A DNA stretch of 64,000 bases from Campylobacteraceae bacterium. Its GTDB lineage: Bacteria > Campylobacterota > Campylobacteria > Campylobacterales > Sulfurovaceae. The notes under the pieces were generated by a model. It saw nothing but the letters and a program-made list of their open reading frames with translations. It did not search any database and was not told the DNA's origin. The stretch spans positions 62,001-126,000 of the forward strand of contig JALVWQ010000010.1 in assembly GCA_027034975.1 (NCBI GenBank), read 5' to 3'. Both the position numbers and the translations under genes were made by a program. Within the stretch, counting starts at the first letter, position 1. Each line of letters opens with the position of its first letter. Positions 1 to 9,183 of this stretch are shown here, piece after piece.

Positions 1-975
1 AGAGAGACAGATACACTCGACACATTTGTACAGAGTAGTTGGTATCAATTGCGATATACGCTTGATCCTGCAAAGTGGGAGGAGATGGCACTCGATAGAG
101 ACGATTGCAAATATTGGATGAATGTCGACCAGTATATTGGCGGTATTGAGCACGCAATTTTGCACCTTCTCTATGCAAGATTCTTTACAAAAGTGTTGCG
201 AGACTTAGGCTATTGTGGTGTAGATGAGCCATTTGAGAGACTCTTAACGCAAGGGATGGTTCTTAAAGATGGGGCGAAGATGTCTAAATCGAAAGGGAAT
301 ACAGTAGATCCAGATGCGATAGTAAAGGCGTATGGTGCAGATACTGCAAGACTCTTTATGCTCTTTGCTGCTCCACCACAAAAAGAGTTAGAGTGGAACG
401 ATAGTGCCGTAGAGGGGGCCTTTAGATTCCTAAAGAGACTTTATGCTAAGAGTGAGCATGTAACAGAGAGTAGCTTGCCAGAGATTGACCACAACAGCTT
501 AAGCGATGCAGAGAAAGAGGCAAGAGCAAAGGTTTATGAGGCACTCAAAAAAGGGTTTGAGGTCTATGAAGAGAGTTTCGCTTTTAATACTGTTATTGCA
601 GCAGCTATGGAGGCTCTTAATGCTCTTGATAAGCAAGAAAATGCTCTTGTTTGGAGCGAAGGGTACTATATTCTACTACACCTTTTAGAGCCGATTGTAC
701 CGCACATTGCAAGCGAATTGAGCGATAAACTCTTTAATAGAGAGAACCTCAAAGGGAAGATCCCTGTAAAAGAGGAGGTCTTTGTTAAATCTACTATCAC
801 TTATGCGGTAACAATTAGTGGTAAGAAGCGAGCAGAGATAAAGGTGGATGCTTCTTTATCTAAAGATGGTATTATAGAGGAAGCAAAAAGCCATGTAGCA
901 AAGTGGTTAGAGGGTAAAACAATAATAAAAGAGATATTTGTACCAAATAAGTTGGTTAATCTTGTAGTTAAATAA
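1..975 (+). CDS. leuS: Leucyl-tRNA synthetase, C-terminal part (5' end outside window)
   Basis: Frame is open from base 1 ([23 protein letters not shown]...); [12 protein letters not shown] class I aaRS KMSKS motif. Confidence 0.96.
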   Translation, partial: RETDTLDTFVQSSWYQLRYTLDPAKWEEMALDRDDCKYWMNVDQYIGGIEHAILHLLYARFFTKVLRDLGYCGVDEPFERLLTQGMVLKDGAKMSKSKGNTVDPDAIVKAYGADTARLFMLFAAPPQKELEWNDSAVEGAFRFLKRLYAKSEHVTESSLPEIDHNSLSDAEKEARAKVYEALKKGFEVYEESFAFNTVIAAAMEALNALDKQENALVWSEGYYILLHLLEPIVPHIASELSDKLFNRENLKGKIPVKEEVFVKSTITYAVTISGKKRAEIKVDASLSKDGIIEEAKSHVAKWLEGKTIIKEIFVPNKLVNLVVK

Positions 976-988
976 AAAGGAGAAGTGT

Positions 989-1768
989 ATGCGTTTTTTT
1001 ATGGCTGTTTTAGTAAGTTTACTCTTAAGTGCGTGTGGAGGGTATAAGCCAGCACCAGTTTATGCAAATGAGGTGTTTGAGAACCCTGTTATTATTAAGG
1101 TAAAGCTTGATCCAGAAGATCCGAGTGCTGGGGTATATCTGCAAGATACAATTGCACAACTTGCAGTAAATAGATTGAATTTAGTAGTTACTAAAAATGT
1201 GAATGAGGCGAAGAACTACATAGTTGTTAATAGCTATGCAATCAACACTTCTCCTGCAAATACAGATGAGAATGGGAATGTTATCCGATATAGTGTAAAT
1301 GCTGCTATTAAGTTTGCTATTAAAGATAAGATGGGATTCTGGAGTAAAAATATTGTAACGAATGAGTATGTTAATGTTCCTGCACAGACTGCTTTAGGTA
1401 GTGCCGAAAAAGAGAAAGCGGCAAAAGTTGCTATCAACAAAGCACTCGATAGTTTTGTTGTGGCTGTAATGGAGCGAAGTAAAAAGTTTAAAGCCGAAAA
1501 AGTAGAAGCAATGAAAAATGAGAAATCAGCAGAGAGTGTAGAAGTTGCTAAAGTTGAGCCAGTAGCTGTTGCAGCAACAGAGAGTGTAGAGGATATAAGT
1601 GTAGATACAACAACTCCTGTAAATAGCGAAGAGATAACTCCAGTTGAGAGTGAAAATATAACCATAGATGGAAGTGGTAGTGAGACTACAGAACCAATCC
1701 CTACAAAAGAGGATCAAATCTTTAATGCAGAAGATTTACAAGACCCTTTAGCACAAACAAGAGAGTAG
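989..1768 (+). CDS. lptE: LptE-like LPS-assembly lipoprotein with long acidic C-terminal extension
   Basis: Lipobox LLLSAC; position between leuS and folC; LptE-like fold region GGYKPAPVYANEVF... Confidence 0.7.
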   Translation: MRFFMAVLVSLLLSACGGYKPAPVYANEVFENPVIIKVKLDPEDPSAGVYLQDTIAQLAVNRLNLVVTKNVNEAKNYIVVNSYAINTSPANTDENGNVIRYSVNAAIKFAIKDKMGFWSKNIVTNEYVNVPAQTALGSAEKEKAAKVAINKALDSFVVAVMERSKKFKAEKVEAMKNEKSAESVEVAKVEPVAVAATESVEDISVDTTTPVNSEEITPVESENITIDGSGSETTEPIPTKEDQIFNAEDLQDPLAQTRE

Positions 1769-1783
1769 TCTCTTACTATCTCT

Positions 1784-2938
1784 ATGGAGCTACAAGAGTT
1801 ACTAGAGAGTAAACCACTCTACTATAAAGAGTTCGATCCCAATCGAATTGTAGAGGCGTACAAACTTCTTCGACCCCATATTAAGCACCCCCAAAGGGTG
1901 CAGCTTATTGGTACCAATGGCAAAGGTAGTACAGGGCGAGCCATGGCACATATGGCTGCAAAGAGTTCACTGCGTGTTGGGCATTGCACCTCTCCACATA
2001 TTATAGATTTTAAAGAGCGTTTTTGGATTAATGGTCGATTTGCTACGCTTAGCGAATTAGAAGAGGCACACAATAAGCTCTACTTTCTATTAGGGTATGG
2101 GTGGGCAGAGGCTTTGAGCTACTTTGAGTATTTAACCCTTTTAGCCTTTGTACTCTTTGAAGAGTGCGACTTACAAGTAATCGAAGCAGGGCTTGGCGGT
2201 GAGTTTGATGCAACGAGTGTAGCTCATTATGATTTAACAGTGGTTACGCCAATTGGTTTTGACCATAGCGACTTTTTAGGCAGCAGCATAGAAGAGATTG
2301 CAAGAACGAAGCTTAAGGCGATGGCAAAAGAGGTACTGCTTGCAAAGCAGAGTGAGAAAAGAGTTTATGAGATTGCAAAGTTAATTGCAAAGGAGAGAGG
2401 TGCTAAGCTCCATTTTTACGAGGAGTTTAAACCCAAAGAGGGCTTAGCCAAAATTGCCAAAGAGAAGGGGTGGGCAGAATATTTAGTCGAAAATATTCAA
2501 AATGCTATGAACGCTCTTGATATTTTAGGTATCGTTTACAAGGTAGAGGAGCTAAAATCACTTGAGCTTTTTGGAAGATTCTATAGGATCATGCCAAATG
2601 TTATAATAGATGTTGGGCACAATCCGTTAGCGGCATCTGCAATTGTAAAGGCTCTTAATAAAAAAGTCACACTTATCTTTAATATCTTGGGCGATAAAGA
2701 TTTAGGCAAAACACTTAAGATACTCAAAGAGAAGATAGAGAGAGTAGAGATTATAAAAATTAAGACCCAAAGAGCAACCGAGCTTCAAGAGATAGAGGAG
2801 CTCTTAGAGTCCCTTGGGCTTCCCTATAGCTATTTTACTGGGGAATTGGATGAGAAAAAAGAGTACTTAGTCTTTGGCTCATTCTATGTGATCGAAGCAT
2901 TTTTAGAACAGATGGGCATTCAAGAGATTAAAGCATAA
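1784..2938 (+). CDS. folC: Folylpolyglutamate synthase / dihydrofolate synthase
   Basis: GTNGKGST P-loop, Mur-ligase family motifs, DVGHNP. Confidence 0.93.
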   Translation: MELQELLESKPLYYKEFDPNRIVEAYKLLRPHIKHPQRVQLIGTNGKGSTGRAMAHMAAKSSLRVGHCTSPHIIDFKERFWINGRFATLSELEEAHNKLYFLLGYGWAEALSYFEYLTLLAFVLFEECDLQVIEAGLGGEFDATSVAHYDLTVVTPIGFDHSDFLGSSIEEIARTKLKAMAKEVLLAKQSEKRVYEIAKLIAKERGAKLHFYEEFKPKEGLAKIAKEKGWAEYLVENIQNAMNALDILGIVYKVEELKSLELFGRFYRIMPNVIIDVGHNPLAASAIVKALNKKVTLIFNILGDKDLGKTLKILKEKIERVEIIKIKTQRATELQEIEELLESLGLPYSYFTGELDEKKEYLVFGSFYVIEAFLEQMGIQEIKA

Positions 2939-2948
2939 AAAGGTAAAT

Positions 2949-5933
2949 ATGAATCAAGCAGCACTTTTTGAGTATTTAAAGAGTAAAGAGAGTACAAAAA
3001 TCCTCCTTGTTGCCGATGCAAAAGAGGCAGCAGCGGCAAAGGGGGTCTATGACTATTTAGAGAAAAAAGCCTTTGTGCTCCCAGATATACGGCTACTGCC
3101 TGGGGATGATACACGAAGCTACTTCGAAGATATATCGCAAGCTTTTCTTGCTCTAAAAGAGTTTGATAAATATAAAAGCAGTACACTCATCGCCCCTTTT
3201 CGAACACTTACACTCCTTATGCCAAAACCTGAGTATCTGAAAAGTTTTACAATAGAGTTTGGAGAGAATATCGATTTAGAGCAGTTAAAATCTAAGCTCT
3301 TTTTTTGGGGATATGAGTTTGTCGATGTGGTAAGTGCTCAAGGCGAAGTATCGTTCCGTGGGGATATTATCGATATTTACCCACCAAACTACACAAAGCC
3401 ACTTCGTATCTCGCTCTTTGATAGCGAAGTAGAAGAGATACGCCACTTTGACCTAAGCACCCAAAAGAGAGAGAAAGAGGAGCTTGAGTCGCTAGAGATA
3501 CCAGCAGCCTTTTTAAGTTTGAACGAGGCAGAGTACAAAGCCCTTTTAGAGCGAGTAGAGGCAAGTAGCTACAGAGCCTTTGTAAAAGATATACACTCTT
3601 TGGGGCTTTGGCACTTAGAGGATTTGGCACAAAACTATCTGCAAAATTACGAGCACCTTTTAGTCAATGGCTCACTTGCACAAGAGATAGAGGAATACTA
3701 TACGCTTAATAGCGACAATATGCCGCAAGTGCCGCTAGAGAGCTTTTCGTTTGCGTCACTTCCGGAGCCAAAAGAGTATAGAGATTTAGAGGTTGTTAAT
3801 ATCAATGCACTCATCGAGGCACATAAAGAGAAGAAGATAACCATTATTGCTAAGGGCGAAACACAGATCCGTGCAAGTTCGCTCCCCAATTTAGAGAAGC
3901 TACATATCCACTATGGCGAGGCGATTTTAAATATTGTTGGCTCAAATGAGCTGATCTTATCGCTTAATAGAGAGAAGAAGCAGCGAAGAGTCAAAAAATC
4001 GACCCTTATTCTTGATGAGATCCGAGTTGGAGAGTATGTTGTCCACGAAGAGTATGGTGTTGGCGTCTTTAAAGGGATCGTAAAGCGAGAGGTACTAGGG
4101 CGTTTTAGAGAGTTTGTTAGCTTGCAGTATCAAAACGAAGATATGCTCTATATTCCAGTAGAGAACTTAGAGGTGATCGATCGTTATGTCGCCGCAAGTG
4201 GGTCGCTACCGGCACTCGATAAACTTGGTAAGCAGAGCTTTGCAAAGCTTAAAAGCAAGGTAAAAGAGAAGCTCTTTGCAATCGCTAGGGAGCTTATGGA
4301 GCTTAGTGCAAAGCGGCACCTTAAAGAGGGGATCAAGATAGTTATCGACAATGCACTCCAAGAGGCGTTTTTAAAAGATGCCGGCTTTACCCACACGAGT
4401 GATCAAAAAAGAGCGATAGATGAGATGCTAGAGGAGCTCGCAAGCGGTCGCATAATGGATAGACTCTTAAGTGCCGATGTCGGTTTTGGTAAAACAGAGG
4501 TTGCGATGAATGCTATCTTTGCAGTCGTAAAAAATGGTTACCAAGCTGCACTTGTGGCACCTACGACTTTGCTTAGCAGTCAACACTTTAAAAGCTTAAA
4601 AGAGCGGCTCGAGAAGTGGGATATTAAAGTAGCAAAAATCGATAGATTCACCACAGCCAAAACAAAAAAAGCACTCTTAGAGGGGCTGCAAGAGGGGCGG
4701 TACGATGTGGTTGTTGGTACCCATGCCCTTTTGAATGCAAAATTTAAAAACTTAGCACTTGTCGTAATAGATGAAGAGCATAAATTTGGCGTAAAACAGA
4801 AAGAAGCCCTAAAGGCCTTAACAATCAATACCCATCTGCTGAGTATGTCTGCAACTCCAATTCCAAGAAGCCTCAATATGGCTCTTTCACACATAAAGAC
4901 ATTTAGCGAAATCTTTACTCCACCAAATAATAGGGTAGGGGTGCGAACCTTTGTGAAAAATTACGATATTAAAGCAGTTGCTGAGGCGATTCGAAGAGAG
5001 CTAAGACGCGGTGGGCAAGTCTTTTATGTCTTTAACTCGATTGCCGCAATCGAGCAGAAAAAGGCAGAGCTCTTAGAGGAGATGCCAGATTTAAGAATAA
5101 CAGTACTCCACTCTAAAGTGCCGGCAGCTACCACTGAAAAAGAGATGCTCAAATTCGAAAAAGGGGAGTATGATCTCCTTTTAAGTACCTCAATAGTCGA
5201 ATCTGGCATCCATTTACCAAATGCCAATACGATGATTGTCGATAGTGCCCAAAACTTTGGAATTGCTGATTTGCACCAACTAAGAGGACGAGTAGGACGA
5301 GGCGGCATAGAGGGCTATTGCTACTACTTCGTAGAGGATAAAGAGAAACTTAATGACAATGCCAAAAGACGCTTGTTAGCCTTAGAGAGCCATAGCGATT
5401 TAGGCAGCGGAGCTGTCCTTGCAATGCACGACTTAGAGATAAGAGGGGGCGGAAACCTAATAGGCGAAGCCCAAAGTGGACACATTAAGCAAATTGGCTA
5501 CTCACTCTACCTAAAGATGCTCGAAGATGCTATTAGAACTCTTAGTGGAAAAGAGGAGGCAAAAGAGCAAAGCGTTGAGATAAAACTCTCTGTCGATGCC
5601 TACTTAAGCGATGAACTAATCTACGAAGATAGACTAAGATTAGAGCTCTATAGAAGACTCTCACAAGCTAAAACCCAAGATGAGGTCTACGAGATAGAAG
5701 AGGAGATAGTAGATAGATTCGGAAAACTTGATAAGATGACAAAACAGTTTATCGACCTTATTGTAATCAAAGTCTTAGCAAAAGAGAAAAATATCAAAAA
5801 GATCTCAAGCTATGAACAGAGGGTATTTATAGAGTTTAATGATGAACGAGAGAGAAAAATTTTAGAATCACCAACCAAAGATAGCGACGATATTATCGCT
5901 ACAGCTATGGGGTATTTAAAGAATAGCAAATAA
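2949..5933 (+). CDS. mfd: Transcription-repair coupling factor
   Basis: 994 aa; CarD-like RID (GEYVVHEEYGVGVFKG), helicase motifs DVGFGKTEVAMNA, DEEH, SATPIPRSL. Confidence 0.96.
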   Translation: MNQAALFEYLKSKESTKILLVADAKEAAAAKGVYDYLEKKAFVLPDIRLLPGDDTRSYFEDISQAFLALKEFDKYKSSTLIAPFRTLTLLMPKPEYLKSFTIEFGENIDLEQLKSKLFFWGYEFVDVVSAQGEVSFRGDIIDIYPPNYTKPLRISLFDSEVEEIRHFDLSTQKREKEELESLEIPAAFLSLNEAEYKALLERVEASSYRAFVKDIHSLGLWHLEDLAQNYLQNYEHLLVNGSLAQEIEEYYTLNSDNMPQVPLESFSFASLPEPKEYRDLEVVNINALIEAHKEKKITIIAKGETQIRASSLPNLEKLHIHYGEAILNIVGSNELILSLNREKKQRRVKKSTLILDEIRVGEYVVHEEYGVGVFKGIVKREVLGRFREFVSLQYQNEDMLYIPVENLEVIDRYVAASGSLPALDKLGKQSFAKLKSKVKEKLFAIARELMELSAKRHLKEGIKIVIDNALQEAFLKDAGFTHTSDQKRAIDEMLEELASGRIMDRLLSADVGFGKTEVAMNAIFAVVKNGYQAALVAPTTLLSSQHFKSLKERLEKWDIKVAKIDRFTTAKTKKALLEGLQEGRYDVVVGTHALLNAKFKNLALVVIDEEHKFGVKQKEALKALTINTHLLSMSATPIPRSLNMALSHIKTFSEIFTPPNNRVGVRTFVKNYDIKAVAEAIRRELRRGGQVFYVFNSIAAIEQKKAELLEEMPDLRITVLHSKVPAATTEKEMLKFEKGEYDLLLSTSIVESGIHLPNANTMIVDSAQNFGIADLHQLRGRVGRGGIEGYCYYFVEDKEKLNDNAKRRLLALESHSDLGSGAVLAMHDLEIRGGGNLIGEAQSGHIKQIGYSLYLKMLEDAIRTLSGKEEAKEQSVEIKLSVDAYLSDELIYEDRLRLELYRRLSQAKTQDEVYEIEEEIVDRFGKLDKMTKQFIDLIVIKVLAKEKNIKKISSYEQRVFIEFNDERERKILESPTKDSDDIIATAMGYLKNSK

Positions 5934-5956
5934 ATGGAGAGTTAAGATAGTATAAT

Positions 5957-5985
5957 GCCTAATGTCTAATATTGTTTAGAATTAG
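5957..5985 (+). terminator. Hairpin downstream of mfd
   Basis: CCTAAT(G)TCTAA ... TTAGAATTAGG, about 11 bp stem with one bulge. Confidence 0.4.
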
Positions 5986-6018
5986 GAAAGAATAGTATAG
6001 TAGAAAAAAGGAGTAGAT

Positions 6019-6648
6019 TTGGAATTACATCTATGGATATATTATGTAGTAGCAGTTTTAATATTAACAGCATCTCCGGGACCTAGCGTACTTTTATGCG
6101 TTACTAAATCTGTAACCCAAGGATTCAATAGTGCAATTTATGCAGCATTAGGAAGCTTATTTGCAATTATTGGAATTATGACCCTCTCATTTAGTGGATT
6201 AGGACTACTTATAACCTCATCGGAGTTAGTTTTTTCAATCATTAAGTATTTAGGTGCAGCATATCTGATATTCTTAGGTTATAAAACATTTACTTCAAAA
6301 GAGGAGGATTATTCTTTTGAAAATGGTGGTGACCTAGGCTCAAAAAGTAAGTTGTCATCTTTTTTGAATGGATTTATTGTTGGTGCTAGTAATCCTAAAG
6401 CTATTATATTTTTTACTGCACTTTTCCCACAATTTATTAATCTCAACAACCCTTTGCTTGTGCAATATCTTATTTTTGTAACTACTTTTGCACTATTTGA
6501 ATTATCGTGGTTACTCTTTTATGCCTATTTAGGGCATAAATCATCTAAATGGTTTTTGCAAAAAGGGAGAGCAAAATTCTTCAATAGAATAACAGGCGGT
6601 GTGTTTATGGGTGCAGGTGTATTATTATCTATGACAAGTAGAGAGTGA
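6019..6648 (+). CDS. LysE/RhtB family amino-acid exporter
   Basis: ASPGPSVLLCVTKSVTQG N-terminal signature, ~6 TM, 209 aa. Confidence 0.9.
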   Translation: MELHLWIYYVVAVLILTASPGPSVLLCVTKSVTQGFNSAIYAALGSLFAIIGIMTLSFSGLGLLITSSELVFSIIKYLGAAYLIFLGYKTFTSKEEDYSFENGGDLGSKSKLSSFLNGFIVGASNPKAIIFFTALFPQFINLNNPLLVQYLIFVTTFALFELSWLLFYAYLGHKSSKWFLQKGRAKFFNRITGGVFMGAGVLLSMTSRE

Positions 6649-6728
6649 TTTCTCTCGTTCCAAATCTCTTTTTTCAAATAACTCAAATTACACTTAGAAG
6701 AGGAACCTCATAAGAGAACTGTATCGTT

Positions 6729-7820
6729 TTACTCTCCCTCACGAACACAACGAACGCTATATTTTCTTGATTTTGGGTAGTAGGTGTTGCTGCCATATTC
6801 GAAGCTTACTGCCCATGCGTAGGAGCTGCTGCCGCTGTAGGTGGTTGAAGACCAATAAAAGCCCTCTTTTGTGTTTTTGAAGCTCTCGTTTATTGTTGGT
6901 GAGCCGTGACTGTGCTCGGTAATTGAGAAGAGTTCGTTGATATTTGGAAGCCGCCAATCGCTTTTGCCACCTAGAGTTAGATTTTCGCAGTAGTCTATTG
7001 CCTCTTCCCACGCAAGTTGTGGTATGGTGCCGCTGTAGCTATCTTGCCACTCTAGTTTGCTGTTGTTATCTGTTACGGTTGTGTTAGAGGTGCTAAAGTT
7101 AGCTTTTGCCCACGCTGAATTATCGCCACTTGCACAACGCACATAGTGTTTGTTTGGCGATGTTTCATACCAGTGGATTTTACCACTAAAGAAGTTAAGC
7201 CACATCTGCCATCCAAAGCCTCGTGTTGTACTGCTCCAGTAGCCTACATCGTCGGTTCCATAAGCTGCATTAAGAAAAGTTGCATCGAGTGCTGGTGCTC
7301 TTTTGGTGTAATCGACTATACTCATAAACTCTTTTATAGATGGTATATGCCAACTTTTGCCCCCTAAAGAGAGGCTCTCGCAGTAGTTTTTAGCACCACT
7401 GTAAGAGCGTTCGATACTCTCTACACTATCGCCATCTTCCCAGTTGAGTTTCGTTACTAAATCTTCTACGATGTTATTGCTGTCGTCTCTTTGGTATTGT
7501 GATGTTGCCCCTTTTTGGTAGAAACCATCATCTTTAAGAGAGCCATCTGTAACCTCTTGCCCACTACCGTTGTAGCTTTTTGTCTGCCCTGTCTTTTTAA
7601 TAACTTTAGCGTAGAGATCAGTAGCTTTGCTATTTTGTTTATTGTTGTTATTGCTATTATTATTACTATTACTATCGTTGTTGCTACTCTCTCCATTATT
7701 ACTGTTACTATCTTGACTACTCTGCGAAGAGCGAGTAGAGTTACTACTATCACTATCGAAACATCCAGTAACTAAAAAAGAGAGGAGTAGGAGTGGAAAA
7801 AGTGTATAAAGTTTTTTCAT
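6729..7820 (-). CDS. Lipoprotein with two tandem DUF1566 (Lcl C-terminal, C-type-lectin-like) domains and Ser/Asn-rich linker
   Basis: Lipobox FLVTGC; repeated LGGKSWHIPSIKEF.../LGGKSDWRLPNINELF..., YWSSTT, VRCV. Confidence 0.85.
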   Translation of the reverse strand: MKKLYTLFPLLLLSFLVTGCFDSDSSNSTRSSQSSQDSNSNNGESSNNDSNSNNNSNNNNKQNSKATDLYAKVIKKTGQTKSYNGSGQEVTDGSLKDDGFYQKGATSQYQRDDSNNIVEDLVTKLNWEDGDSVESIERSYSGAKNYCESLSLGGKSWHIPSIKEFMSIVDYTKRAPALDATFLNAAYGTDDVGYWSSTTRGFGWQMWLNFFSGKIHWYETSPNKHYVRCASGDNSAWAKANFSTSNTTVTDNNSKLEWQDSYSGTIPQLAWEEAIDYCENLTLGGKSDWRLPNINELFSITEHSHGSPTINESFKNTKEGFYWSSTTYSGSSSYAWAVSFEYGSNTYYPKSRKYSVRCVREGE

Positions 7821-7923
7821 GAGATAACCTTTTTTTATACCTATTATAGCATTCTTTATAGAAAAAAGTCAAAAAAATTACTCTAAGAAATATTATAATA
7901 TATCCATTTTACTGAATTATTGT

Positions 7924-9183
7924 CTATTTTAGTAGGGTTTTGGCTCTCTCTTGCTTATATTTTCTTGATTGCATCTTTTCTAACTGCTCTTTAGTTAGCA
8001 CAGTTGCATCTATTAGTTTGCCTTGGAATAGGGTTTTGTTAATCTGAGTTTTATCAAATAGGGTTGGGTTGTTGTGGCATTGTTCGCAGGATTTTGGTTT
8101 TTTTGTGATTGTGTGGGGGTGTTTTACTAAAAAGGCTTCTATTTTTTTGCCATTTACTTGGCTTATATTATCAAGTACCATTGTGCTATTGCTATCTTTA
8201 TAGCTGATTTTATATTGAAACATTGGTTTGGCGAGCTCTATTTTGCCATCTTTGGAGTTTACGAGGAGAAAGTTTTCCCATCTTTTGAACTTCCAGCCGC
8301 TATACCAGATGCCTCTTTTCTCAATGTTGTCTAAATAGTCTACCATTTTTGGTGGGGGTGGGGTTTTGGCTTTGAGAGCATTTACTAGGAATTGTTCTAG
8401 TTTTGGGTCAAACTGCATTGTGAGGCGTCGCCACTGTCTGTAGCTTGGGGTGTCGTCTCTGAATATATTGAGGTTGTAGCTATTTACCATCCATGAGGCG
8501 TGGCATGAGGTGCATGAGAGTCTGCTATGGTCGCTTTTATGGTTATTTGGGCTTAAGCTTTGGTGGCACGAGGTACATTTTGGTTTGAGCCAGTTTTTGC
8601 CACCCTCTTTATTGTGGCATGAGATGCAAGTTAAGCCCTTTTGGTGGTGAATATCTTGGGCTAAAAAGTGGTAGTCTATGCCATCTTTTGCATTTGGGTA
8701 GAAGCCATCTTTATCTATTGGGCTACGGTATGATTTGTCGTAATCGTGGGGAAATTTGCCTAAGTAGTCGGTGCCTATAAATTCGCCATTGTGGCACTTT
8801 AGGCATTTCTCTTGGCTTGGTTTTGCTTTGAAACTATCAGCTTTATTGCTGTGTGGGTTGTGGCAGGCGAGGCAGAGATTTTTTGTAGGGTTAACCGTTT
8901 GGCTTGTTAGATGGCATCTTAGGCACTTTCTTCGTAGTATATCGTCAACTAAATCCTTTGGCTTTTTTACTGTTTTTGGTGGTTTTGGTAGAGTTTGCAA
9001 GGTTACATTGCTATCTTTTATGCCAAAGGTTTTACGGGTTGTGTTTATTGCTTTTTTTAGGGTAAAGTGTACATTTGTTTTACACTGTTGCATTTTGTTT
9101 ATGTGGCATTTTGTACACTCATTTGCGTCTGTTGTGGTTAGTAATATGGTTGATAATATAATCAATTTAATTATATTTCTCAT
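7924..9183 (-). CDS. Periplasmic multiheme c-type cytochrome, 8 CXXCH
   Basis: Signal peptide; CTKCH, CLRCH, CLACH, CLKCH, CISCH, CTSCH, CTSCH, CEQCH. Confidence 0.93.
   Translation of the reverse strand: MRNIIKLIILSTILLTTTDANECTKCHINKMQQCKTNVHFTLKKAINTTRKTFGIKDSNVTLQTLPKPPKTVKKPKDLVDDILRRKCLRCHLTSQTVNPTKNLCLACHNPHSNKADSFKAKPSQEKCLKCHNGEFIGTDYLGKFPHDYDKSYRSPIDKDGFYPNAKDGIDYHFLAQDIHHQKGLTCISCHNKEGGKNWLKPKCTSCHQSLSPNNHKSDHSRLSCTSCHASWMVNSYNLNIFRDDTPSYRQWRRLTMQFDPKLEQFLVNALKAKTPPPPKMVDYLDNIEKRGIWYSGWKFKRWENFLLVNSKDGKIELAKPMFQYKISYKDSNSTMVLDNISQVNGKKIEAFLVKHPHTITKKPKSCEQCHNNPTLFDKTQINKTLFQGKLIDATVLTKEQLEKMQSRKYKQERAKTLLK

Noticed and set aside
1234-1665. 143-aa minus-strand ORF inside lptE
   Set aside because: Antisense shadow of a well-supported coding frame; low-complexity Ser/Thr/Phe composition, no motifs.
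6729-7820. Diversity-generating retroelement target
   Set aside because: DUF1566 fold is compatible, but no reverse transcriptase or template repeat is visible in the window.
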